Assembly (NCBI GenBank): GCA_002336985.1
Contig: DDFE01000053.1
Coordinates: 32,593 to 38,915 of the forward strand
Direction: 5' to 3'
DNA from: Sphingomonadales bacterium UBA1936
Lineage (GTDB): Bacteria > Pseudomonadota > Alphaproteobacteria > Sphingomonadales > Sphingomonadaceae
DNA length: 6,323 nt
The position numbers and the translations under genes are program-made. The notes under the pieces are model-generated. The model was not told where the DNA came from and searched no databases. It saw nothing but the letters and a program-made list of their open reading frames with translations. Below, piece after piece: positions 1 to 5,419 of the stretch (within the stretch, counting starts at the first letter, position 1; every line of letters starts with the position of its first letter).

Positions 1-408
1 TCGTTCGGCCGCTATGAAGTGACGCGCGACGAGGTGGTGGAGTTTGCGGAAAAATACGATCCGCAGCCATTTCACCTTTCGGACGAAGGCGCGGCCAAAA
101 CCCATTTCAAGAAGCTTGCAGCCAGCGGCTGGCATACCATGGGCATGGTGATGCGCATGCAGGTCGACAATATGGGGATTATCCAACAGGCAGGCCTCGG
201 CTCGCCCGGTATCGACGAGATCCGCTGGCTGAAGCCCGTCTATCCGGGCGATGTCCTGCGCTGCGAAACCGAGTTGCTGGACAAGACGCCGTCGCGCAGC
301 AAGCCGGAGATCGGATCTTTCCGGTCCAAGACGACCGTCTTCAACCAGAACGACGAACCCGTCATGTCGATGATCGCGATCGGTCTAATCCGGCGGCGGC
401 CCGCCTAG
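1..408 (+). CDS. MaoC family dehydratase (5' end outside window)
   Basis: This is a hot-dog-fold enoyl-CoA hydratase-like protein of the MaoC/(R)-hydratase family, a cytosolic enzyme expected to add water to, or remove it from, an acyl-CoA thioester. The frame is open from base 1, and the residues before the first GTG (position 19), SFGRYEV, match the usual family N-terminus, so the gene starts upstream and I estimate 10-20 residues are missing. Of the 135 visible residues, the active-site segment is KYDPQPFH at 18-25, with the expected Asp20 and His25 separated by four residues. The segment RWLKPVYPGDVL further on is the typical hot-dog strand pair. The C-terminus (SMIAIGLIRRRPA) looks complete. 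The substrate cannot be read from the sequence; these genes often occur as tandem pairs in sphingomonads, so a second MaoC gene may lie just upstream. The stop TAG (406-408) lies inside the palindrome CTAG that also supplies the stop of the convergent next gene. Confidence 0.9.
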   Translation, partial: SFGRYEVTRDEVVEFAEKYDPQPFHLSDEGAAKTHFKKLAASGWHTMGMVMRMQVDNMGIIQQAGLGSPGIDEIRWLKPVYPGDVLRCETELLDKTPSRSKPEIGSFRSKTTVFNQNDEPVMSMIAIGLIRRRPA

Positions 409-656
409 CCGACGGCGTGCAAAGGCGGCGGCACGTCGGTGCAGCCGTCGTTCTTGTCGCCCACTTTACGCCCCATCGTCCAGTTCGCCTGGAAGCGGAC
501 CTGTGGATTGGGCGCACACCAGATCTCGCCGCTATCGCTCAGCGCCGTGACCCAGATCAGATTGTGCTCCTGGCCATAGTCGATGACGCCGACGGCATAG
601 CCCTTACCTTTATTCAGCACGGTCAAGGGGATGGGCGGGTTGAGTTGTGTAAACAT
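405..656 (-). CDS. Conserved-looking hypothetical protein, 83 aa
   Basis: I do not recognise a named family, but I treat this as a real gene. It fills the gap between apt and the MaoC gene exactly, begins with ATG, and has a composition (Trp, Tyr, Asn, Asp, Gly) unlike an antisense shadow in GC-rich DNA. The frame is closed by a TAA at 681-683 upstream, so ATG at 656 is the only ordinary start; no good Shine-Dalgarno precedes it. The protein is soluble, with no signal peptide or membrane helix. Its middle (GYAVGVIDYGQEHNLIWV, then GEIWCAPNP) suggests a small beta-rich fold with one Cys there and another near the C-terminus in DGCTDVPPP. It starts 41 bases after the apt stop on the same strand, so it could be the last gene of the petABC-apt transcript. 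Its stop shares CTAG with the MaoC gene. The function is unknown. Confidence 0.72.
   Translation of the reverse strand: MFTQLNPPIPLTVLNKGKGYAVGVIDYGQEHNLIWVTALSDSGEIWCAPNPQVRFQANWTMGRKVGDKNDGCTDVPPPLHAVG
409..439 (+). terminator. Hairpin just after the MaoC stop, possible terminator
   Basis: Directly after the stop, CCGAC (409-413) plus GTGC (417-420) can pair with GCAC (431-434) plus GTCGG (435-439). This gives a 9-bp GC-rich stem with a 3-base bulge and a 10-base loop. No T-run follows, so it is not a classic intrinsic terminator. It also lies inside the 3' coding part of the convergent 83-residue gene. It may simply be a chance structure in GC-rich coding DNA. Confidence 0.2.
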
Positions 657-697
657 CGCCGCAGAACGTTGCGCGATGGCTTAAGGTTCCGGCTGGG

Positions 698-1234
698 TCA
701 GTGCCCGCCGAACGCCATAAGGCTGTCGACCGGCACACCTTCGGCGCGCAGGCGATCCGCACCGCCCAGATCGGGCAGGTCGATAGCGAACGCTGCACCG
801 ACCACGTCCGCACCCGCTGCACGCAACAGGTTGACGCAAGCAAGCGCCGTTCCGCCGGTCGCGATCAGGTCGTCGACGATGAAGGCGCGATGTCCGGGCA
901 GAACAGCGCCGACATGCAACTCGAGCCGGTCGGTACCGTATTCCAGATCGTAATCCACGCCGAGCGTAGCGCCCGGCAGCTTGCCCTTCTTGCGGGCGGG
1001 AATGACCCCTGCCCCAAGCGCGACAGCGACGGGCGCGCCGAACAGGAAGCCGCGTGCATCGATCGCGATGATACGGTCGGGATTATGGGGTCGCGCGAAC
1101 TCGGTCAGCGCCGCGATCGATGCCGCGAACCCGGGACCGTCGGCCAGCAGCGTGGAGATGTCGCGGAACTGGATCCCCGGCTTGGGAAAGTCGGGGATCG
1201 TCCGGACGAGGTCCTGCAGCTGGTCGCGCGTCAC
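698..1234 (-). CDS. apt: Adenine phosphoribosyltransferase
   Basis: This cytosolic purine-salvage enzyme makes AMP and diphosphate from adenine and PRPP. With a GTG start at 1234 the product has 178 residues, the usual family length, and begins TRDQLQDLVRTIPDFPKPGI as expected. Clear motifs are the IPDFPKPGIQFRDIS segment (13-27), ARGFLFGAPVA (60-70), the flexible-loop region RKKGKLPG (81-88), YDLEYGTDRLELH (95-107), and the PRPP-binding loop VDDLIATGGTA (120-130) with its paired acidic residues. The GTG overlaps the petC stop as GTGA, and the nearest AAGG-type sequence is about 13 bases away, too far for a good ribosome site. Translation is therefore probably coupled to petC. The frame stays open upstream to an ATG at 1336, but that extension lies inside petC and has no Apt similarity. 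The link to the bc1 operon looks positional rather than functional. Confidence 0.95.
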   Translation of the reverse strand: MTRDQLQDLVRTIPDFPKPGIQFRDISTLLADGPGFAASIAALTEFARPHNPDRIIAIDARGFLFGAPVAVALGAGVIPARKKGKLPGATLGVDYDLEYGTDRLELHVGAVLPGHRAFIVDDLIATGGTALACVNLLRAAGADVVGAAFAIDLPDLGGADRLRAEGVPVDSLMAFGGH

Positions 1235-2094
1235 GCGGCTTCGACGACCTTCTTCGGCTTCTTGTCCGCCCAGATGCCCTTGTAGGCAAACCAGGCGAGC
1301 ACCGTCATGACCAGCAGATAGGCCATCGTCGCCCAACCAACCGCATGACGCTTGGCTAGGTTGGGCTCCGCTGCCCAGGTCAGGAAGGCCGCGATGTCCT
1401 GTGCTTCCTGGCTGAGCGTCGCCTTGGTCCCGTCCGCATAGGTCACCTGGTCGGCCGCCAGCGGCGGTGCCATCGCGAGGTTGAGGTTCGCGAAATACGG
1501 GTTGTAGTGCAGGCCCGCGGGGGTCTTCGCATCCGGGAACTTCTTCAGCAATTCGGCCGGCTGCGGCTGGAAGCCGGTGATCAGCGAATAGATGTAGTGC
1601 GTTCCGTCGTGACGGGCCTTCGCCATCAGCGAAAGATCCGGCGGGATCGCGTTGTTGTTCGCGGCGCGCGCGGCGATCTCGTTGGGGTAGACCAGCGGGA
1701 ACTTGTCGGCCGGCGTGCCCTTGCGGGTGGCCGGCTCGCCGGTCGTCGGATCCACCGAAGGAACAGTCCAGCCGCTCGCGATCGCCTTCACTTCGGGCTT
1801 CGAGAAGCCGATTTCCTCAAGATCGCGGAAGGCGACCTGCTTCAGCGAATGGCACGCCGAGCAGACTTCCTTGTAGACCTGATAACCGCGCTGCAGCTGC
1901 TGATTGTCGAACTTGCCACCGACACCTTCGAACGACCAACTTACATTGGACTTGGGGTGAAGGTGGAATTCATGCTCCGCAGTCGGCGCAGGCGGTTCCT
2001 GCACATAGGAAGTGACGTTCCAGAGGATCGACCACAACAGCGCGACGACGAAGCCAGCACCTACCAGCATTCCGATCGGACGGACACCAAACAT
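1231..2094 (-). CDS. petC: Cytochrome c1, bc1 complex
   Basis: This is the haem c subunit of ubiquinol:cytochrome c oxidoreductase (complex III); it takes electrons from the Rieske protein and passes them to soluble cytochrome c. The product has 287 residues. An N-terminal hydrophobic stretch (about 8-27) is the Sec signal or anchor. The c-type haem site is CSACH at 78-82, inside the typical GYQVYKEVCSACHSL. The likely axial Met is Met208 in LAMAPPLAADQVTY. A C-terminal membrane helix (about 251-271) follows AEPNLAKRH, ending in a Lys-rich cytoplasmic tail, so the haem domain is periplasmic. The only cysteines are the two that bind haem. The ATG is 9 bases after the petB stop with a good AGGGG ribosome site; the stop overlaps apt as GTGA. 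Third gene of petABC. Confidence 0.97.
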   Translation of the reverse strand: MFGVRPIGMLVGAGFVVALLWSILWNVTSYVQEPPAPTAEHEFHLHPKSNVSWSFEGVGGKFDNQQLQRGYQVYKEVCSACHSLKQVAFRDLEEIGFSKPEVKAIASGWTVPSVDPTTGEPATRKGTPADKFPLVYPNEIAARAANNNAIPPDLSLMAKARHDGTHYIYSLITGFQPQPAELLKKFPDAKTPAGLHYNPYFANLNLAMAPPLAADQVTYADGTKATLSQEAQDIAAFLTWAAEPNLAKRHAVGWATMAYLLVMTVLAWFAYKGIWADKKPKKVVEAA

Positions 2095-2100
2095 CGTAAA

Positions 2101-2105
2101 CCCCT
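2101..2105 (-). promoter_or_regulatory. Ribosome binding site of petC
   Basis: On the minus strand AGGGG sits 6 bases before the petC ATG (2094), and its first two bases, A and G, are the last two of the petB stop TAG. This supports the chosen petC start and implies that ribosomes ending petB stand on the petC initiation region. Confidence 0.7.
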
Positions 2106-3405
2106 ATTCGGCCGGCTGAAGCTGCGACGAAACGCCGGAGCCGCTCTTGTCATTTCCCGTGCCCAGCACGCTCTCCGTGATCGAGAACGGCAGCGGCAGC
2201 GGACGTTCGATCATCGAGATGATCGGCAGGATGATCAGGAAGTGCGCGAAGTAATATGTCGTCGCGACCTGCCCGATCAGGACGTTCCAGAAGGTCGGCT
2301 CTGCGCCACCAGCATAAGCGAGCAGGACAACATCGATCGCCAGAATGATCAGGAACTTCTTGTACGTCGGGCGATAGTTCGCCGAACGGACCGGCGACTT
2401 GTCGAGCCACGGCAGGAAGAACAGCAGCAGGATCGACCCGAACATCGCGAGCACGCCCCAAAGCTTTGCCGGAATGAACAGGAAGTCCGAAGTGAAGCTC
2501 TTCAGGATCGCGTAGAACGGCAGGAAGTACCATTCGGGCACGATGTGCGCCGGCGTCGAAAGCGGGTTCGCCGCGGTGTAATTGTCCGGATGGCCGAGCA
2601 GGTTCGGTGCGAAGAACACCAGTGCTGCAAAGACGATCAGAAACACACCGACCCCGAAGCCGTCCTTTGCAGTGTAATATGGGTGAAACGGAACGGTATC
2701 CTCTTCGCTCTTCACCTCGACACCCGTCGGGTTCGACGAACCTGGGATGTGCAGCGCCCAGATGTGCAGGATGATGACGCCCGCGATCACGAACGGCAGC
2801 AGATAGTGCAGCGAGAAGAAACGGTTCAGCGCGGCGTTGTCCGGCGCGAAACCGCCGAGCAGCCACACGCGAATGGTGTCGCCGACGAGCGGTATCGCCG
2901 AGAAGAAGCCGGTGATGACCTGCGCACCCCAGAAGCTCATCTGGCCCCAGGGGAGGACGTAGCCCATGAACGCCGTCGCCATCATCAGCAGGAAGATGAC
3001 CACGCCCAGCAGCCACACGACTTCGCGCGGCGGCTTGTACGACCCATAATAGAGGCCGCGTGCGATATGCACATAGACCACGAACAGGAACATCGACGCG
3101 CCGTTCGCATGCGCATAGCGCATGAACCATCCGCCGTTCACGTCGCGCATGATGTGTTCGACCGAATCGAACGCGATCGATCCGTCGGCGCGGAAATGCA
3201 TCGCCAGAATGATGCCCGTCACGATCTGGATGACCAGCGCGACGCCGGCGAGGACGCCGAAGTTCCAGAAATAGTTCAGGTTGCGCGGAACCGGATAGCC
3301 GGCGCCGACCGCGTTGTAGACGAAGCGCGGCAGCGGCAGCTTTTCGTCGAGGTACCGCATGAGCGGCAGCTTCGGCTCATAGTTCTTGGCCCAGGGAAAG
3401 CTCAT
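2104..3405 (-). CDS. petB: Cytochrome b, bc1 complex
   Basis: This is the integral membrane subunit of complex III, carrying haems bL and bH and the Qo and Qi quinone sites. The product has 433 residues with about eight membrane helices, as usual for a bacterial bc1 cytochrome b. The haem ligands are His99 and His113 in one helix and His200 and His214 in another; both pairs are 14 apart as in bc1-type proteins. The Qo motif PEWY is at 290-293 within HIVPEWYFLPFYAIL, and the cd-helix segment is WGQMSFWGAQVITGFFSAIP (153-172). Phe146 and Gly160 align by eye with yeast Phe129 and Gly143, the wild-type state at the Qo inhibitor site. The C-terminal tail after about 410 is polar. The ATG overlaps the petA stop as ATGA, and GGGAG lies 7 bases upstream. 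Second gene of petABC. Confidence 0.98.
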   Translation of the reverse strand: MSFPWAKNYEPKLPLMRYLDEKLPLPRFVYNAVGAGYPVPRNLNYFWNFGVLAGVALVIQIVTGIILAMHFRADGSIAFDSVEHIMRDVNGGWFMRYAHANGASMFLFVVYVHIARGLYYGSYKPPREVVWLLGVVIFLLMMATAFMGYVLPWGQMSFWGAQVITGFFSAIPLVGDTIRVWLLGGFAPDNAALNRFFSLHYLLPFVIAGVIILHIWALHIPGSSNPTGVEVKSEEDTVPFHPYYTAKDGFGVGVFLIVFAALVFFAPNLLGHPDNYTAANPLSTPAHIVPEWYFLPFYAILKSFTSDFLFIPAKLWGVLAMFGSILLLFFLPWLDKSPVRSANYRPTYKKFLIILAIDVVLLAYAGGAEPTFWNVLIGQVATTYYFAHFLIILPIISMIERPLPLPFSITESVLGTGNDKSGSGVSSQLQPAE

Positions 3406-3983
3406 GCCTTGGCTCCCACTTCGACGAGCGTTTCGGTGCGGAACACATAGTCCGGCACATGCAGGTTCTTCGGCGCCGGACCCTTGCGGATGCGCGCGGC
3501 CGTATCATAGGCCGAGCCATGGCACGGGCAGAAATAGCCGCCGAACTCGCCCTTGATCTCGCCCTCGCCTGCGCCCAGCGGCACGCAGCCGAGGTGGGTG
3601 CAGACGCCCAGCGTGATCAGCCACTTTTCCTTGCCGGGCTTGGTGCGCTCGGCCAGCGTCTGCGGATCGCGCAGCGTAGCGACCGGCACGGCGTTCGCTT
3701 CCGCGACTTCTTTCGACGTCAGGTGACGTACGAACAGCGGCTGCTTCTGCCAGATCGTCTTGATCGCCTGCCCTTCCGCGATCTTCGAGATGTCGACCTC
3801 GGTCGTGGCCGCCGCCAACACGTCGGCCGACGGGTTCATCTGGTTGATCGCGACACCGGCGATCGGAATGATACCGACACCCGCGAACGCGACCGCCGCG
3901 ATATTGATGACGTCGCGGCGACGGAGTTCGGGCTCCGCAGCGATTTCGGTTTCGGTTGGTGAAACAGCAGCCTGTCCGGCCAT
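3402..3983 (-). CDS. petA: Rieske iron-sulfur protein, bc1 complex
   Basis: This 2Fe-2S subunit oxidises ubiquinol at the Qo site and reduces cytochrome c1. From the ATG at 3983 the product has 193 residues. RRRD at 21-24 followed by a hydrophobic segment (about 25-46) is the uncleaved Tat-type anchor usual for Rieske proteins. The cluster-binding boxes are CTHLGC (128-133) and CPCHGS (152-157): Cys128, His130, Cys152 and His155 as ligands, Cys133 and Cys154 as the disulfide pair. Ser157 and Tyr159 match the hydrogen-bonding residues of high-potential Rieske proteins, fitting a ubiquinol oxidase role. The frame runs open to an ATG at 4067, but those 28 extra residues do not look like a Rieske N-terminus and would cover the likely promoter. 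A GGGGA lies 10 bases before ATG 3983. First gene of the operon; its stop overlaps petB as ATGA. Confidence 0.97.
   Translation of the reverse strand: MAGQAAVSPTETEIAAEPELRRRDVINIAAVAFAGVGIIPIAGVAINQMNPSADVLAAATTEVDISKIAEGQAIKTIWQKQPLFVRHLTSKEVAEANAVPVATLRDPQTLAERTKPGKEKWLITLGVCTHLGCVPLGAGEGEIKGEFGGYFCPCHGSAYDTAARIRKGPAPKNLHVPDYVFRTETLVEVGAKA
3413..3417 (-). promoter_or_regulatory. Ribosome binding site of petB
   Basis: GGGAG on the minus strand lies 7 bases before the petB ATG (3405), inside the last codons of petA. It agrees with the start that overlaps the petA stop. Confidence 0.6.
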
Positions 3984-4019
3984 TTGTCTTGCGTCCCCAG
4001 ATGGTCTGTTAAACGGGAA

Positions 4020-4044
4020 GGCCACCCCTAATGGCCCTGTGGCC
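4020..4044 (-). repeat. Inverted repeat in the petA leader
   Basis: GGCCAC (4020-4025) and GTGGCC (4039-4044) form perfect 6-base inverted arms with a 13-base loop. They lie 37-61 bases before the petA ATG. If transcription starts at about 4041, as the proposed promoter implies, part of the element would be at the very 5' end of the mRNA. It could be a hairpin, a protein site or chance; there is no T-run for a terminator. Confidence 0.35.
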
Positions 4045-4047
4045 GCG

Positions 4048-4075
4048 CTGATAGCGTCCCAGCGCAATGTTGCAA
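4048..4075 (-). promoter_or_regulatory. Candidate promoter of petABC
   Basis: On the minus strand TTGCAA (4075-4070) and TATCAG (4053-4048) are separated by 16 bases, a plausible -35/-10 pair. The predicted transcript would start near 4041 and carry a leader of about 58 bases. The matches to consensus are partial, so this is the best candidate in the divergent spacer rather than a certain promoter. Confidence 0.35.
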
Positions 4076-4106
4076 ATGCGAAAATGTCGGGCTTGTGACG
4101 CCCGGC

Positions 4107-4126
4107 CCGCGCGCATAGTGGCGCGG
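4107..4126 (+). repeat. Inverted repeat just before trmL
   Basis: CCGCGC (4107-4112) and GCGCGG (4121-4126) are perfect inverted arms around an 8-base loop, ending 2 bases before the trmL ATG. A weak promoter-like pair overlaps it: TTGTGA (4094-4099) and a -10-like ATAGTG near 4115-4120. That would give a transcript with almost no leader. No Shine-Dalgarno is visible before trmL, which fits either leaderless initiation or control at this site. Chance is possible in such GC-rich DNA. Confidence 0.25.
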
Positions 4127-4128
4127 CG

Positions 4129-4578
4129 ATGCGGCTTGCGTGCTACCAACCCGAGATTGCCGGCAACATGGGCGCCATATTGCGGCTGTCCGCGTGCTTC
4201 GGAATCGGCGTCGACATCATCGAGCCATGCGGCTTCATCTGGTCGGACGCGAAGATGCGTCGCGCGGGCATGGATTACGTCCAGCACGTCGATGTCGCAC
4301 GATATTCGGGGTGGGACGCGTTCCGTACGGCCCAGGAGTCACGAATCGTTCTGCTCACGACGAAGGGCGACACCCGCCTGCCCGATTTCAGCTTCGAACC
4401 GGACGATATCCTGCTCATGGGCCGCGAAAGCGCCGGAGTTCCGCCCGAAGTCGCGCAGGCCTGCGACGCTGCGGTCCGCATCCCCCTGCTGCCCCAGGTG
4501 CGCTCTTTGAACATCTCGGTCGCCGCCGGTATCGCGCTCGCCGAAGCACTTCGTCAGACCAAAGGACTACCCGCATGA
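4129..4578 (+). CDS. trmL: tRNA (cytidine/uridine-34-2'-O)-methyltransferase
   Basis: This is a SPOUT-family RNA methyltransferase that uses S-adenosylmethionine to methylate the 2'-OH of the wobble base in tRNA-Leu species, in the cytosol. The product has 149 residues, close to the family's usual 150-160. The N-terminal signature YQPEIAGNMGAILRL (6-20) holds the conserved Asn13 and Arg19. The trefoil-knot cofactor site is made by LLMGRESAGVP (95-105) and IPLLPQVRSLNISVA (118-132). The GRES form differs from the GPES I recall for enterobacterial TrmL but looks intact. No extra RNA-binding domain is present, so it belongs to the short TrmL group rather than the larger TrmH or RlmB proteins. 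The ATG at 4129 gives the canonical MRLACYQP start but has no visible Shine-Dalgarno. The stop overlaps the hemF start as ATGA. Substrate assignment rests on family membership. Confidence 0.93.
   Translation: MRLACYQPEIAGNMGAILRLSACFGIGVDIIEPCGFIWSDAKMRRAGMDYVQHVDVARYSGWDAFRTAQESRIVLLTTKGDTRLPDFSFEPDDILLMGRESAGVPPEVAQACDAAVRIPLLPQVRSLNISVAAGIALAEALRQTKGLPA
4561..4566 (+). promoter_or_regulatory. Ribosome binding site of hemF
   Basis: AAAGGA lies 8 bases before the hemF ATG (4575), inside the last codons of trmL. It fixes the hemF start at the ATGA overlap, although the hemF frame stays open far upstream through trmL. Confidence 0.7.
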
Positions 4579-5417
4579 TCACGCTCGACGCCGAGCAGCA
4601 ACAGGCACGCGACTGGTTCGAGGACCTGCGCGACCGGATCTGCGCCGCCTTCGAATCGATTGAGCGCGAAGCGGCGAGCGAGGCATCGTTTCATTACACG
4701 CCCTGGAATCGCGACGACGACCCGACGGGGGCCGGAGGTGGCGGCATTCGCGGCGTGATGAAAGGCAAGGTATTCGAAAAGGTCGGCGTGAACGTCTCGA
4801 CCGTCGGCGGCGCTTTCAATCCCGAGTTCGCCAAATCGATTCATGGCGCGGAGGAGAACCCCGCGTTCTTCGCGACCGGCATCAGCCTGGTCGCGCACAT
4901 GGCGAACCCGCATGTCCCCGCCGTGCATATGAACACGCGTTTCCTGGCGACGACCAAGCGCTGGTTCGGCGGTGGCGCCGACCTGAACCCCGCCCTGCCG
5001 AACGGCCAGGATACGGCGGACTTCCACGCGGCGATGAAGTCGGCCTGCGCCGCCAGCCCCTCGGGCGACTACGACCGGTTCAAGACGTGGGCTGACGACT
5101 ATTTCTGGATCCCGCACCGCAAGGTTCATCGCGGTGTCGGCGGCATCTTCTACGACCATCTCGAATCAGGGTTCGAACCCGATTTTGCACTGACCAGAGC
5201 GGTCGGTGAGGCGTTTCTCGATATCTTTCCGCAAATCGTGCGGCGCCGGATGGCGATTCCGTTCACTGCAGAGGAAGAACAGGCACTGCTCGAATGGCGG
5301 GGACGCTATGCCGAATTCAACCTGGTCCACGACCGCGGCACGTTGTTCGGCCTCAAGACCGGGGGCAACATCGACGCGATCCTGATGAGCTTGCCGCCAC
5401 GCGCTGTCTGGAGCTGA
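4575..5417 (+). CDS. hemF: Coproporphyrinogen III oxidase, oxygen-dependent
   Basis: HemF converts coproporphyrinogen III to protoporphyrinogen IX by two oxidative decarboxylations using O2, a late step of haem synthesis. The product has 280 residues. Conserved blocks in order are GGGGIRGVMKGKVFEKVGVN (54-73), HMANPHVPAVHMNTRF (108-123), WFGGGADLNP (130-139), HRKVHRGVGGIFYD (181-194) and, near the end, RGRYAEFNLVHDRGTLFGL followed by TGGNIDAILMSLPP. His108, His118, His151 and His181 match by spacing the four histidines annotated as metal ligands in the E. coli enzyme (96, 106, 145, 175). The C-terminus stops a few residues earlier than E. coli, which looks natural. This is the aerobic enzyme, not the radical-SAM HemN. 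It is coupled to trmL by ATGA and lies on the transcript divergent from petABC, whose b and c1 subunits use haem. Its stop is 2 bases from the next, convergent gene. Confidence 0.97.
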   Translation: MITLDAEQQQARDWFEDLRDRICAAFESIEREAASEASFHYTPWNRDDDPTGAGGGGIRGVMKGKVFEKVGVNVSTVGGAFNPEFAKSIHGAEENPAFFATGISLVAHMANPHVPAVHMNTRFLATTKRWFGGGADLNPALPNGQDTADFHAAMKSACAASPSGDYDRFKTWADDYFWIPHRKVHRGVGGIFYDHLESGFEPDFALTRAVGEAFLDIFPQIVRRRMAIPFTAEEEQALLEWRGRYAEFNLVHDRGTLFGLKTGGNIDAILMSLPPRAVWS

Positions 5418-5419
5418 CT

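Noticed and set aside
1235..1336. Extended apt start at ATG 1336, adding 34 residues
   Set aside because: The extension lies wholly inside petC and does not resemble an Apt N-terminus; the GTG at 1234 gives the normal family length.
2150..3130. A 326-codon minus-strand open frame within petB
   Set aside because: It is a shifted frame of petB on the same strand, Arg- and Ala-rich, with no recognisable domain.
1507..3450. A 647-codon plus-strand open frame opposite petC and petB
   Set aside because: It is antisense to two certain genes, is dominated by Arg, Asp, Glu, Gln and His, and resembles no protein I know. Such frames arise from biased codon use in GC-rich genes.
3984..4067. Extended petA start at ATG 4067, adding 28 residues
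   Set aside because: The added residues do not look like a Rieske N-terminus and would overlap the probable promoter; ATG 3983 places RRRD about 20 residues in, as expected.
4140..4574. hemF frame open upstream through trmL
   Set aside because: This stretch is trmL read in another frame and is Arg-rich; the conserved HemF sequence begins after the ATG at 4575, which has its own AAAGGA.
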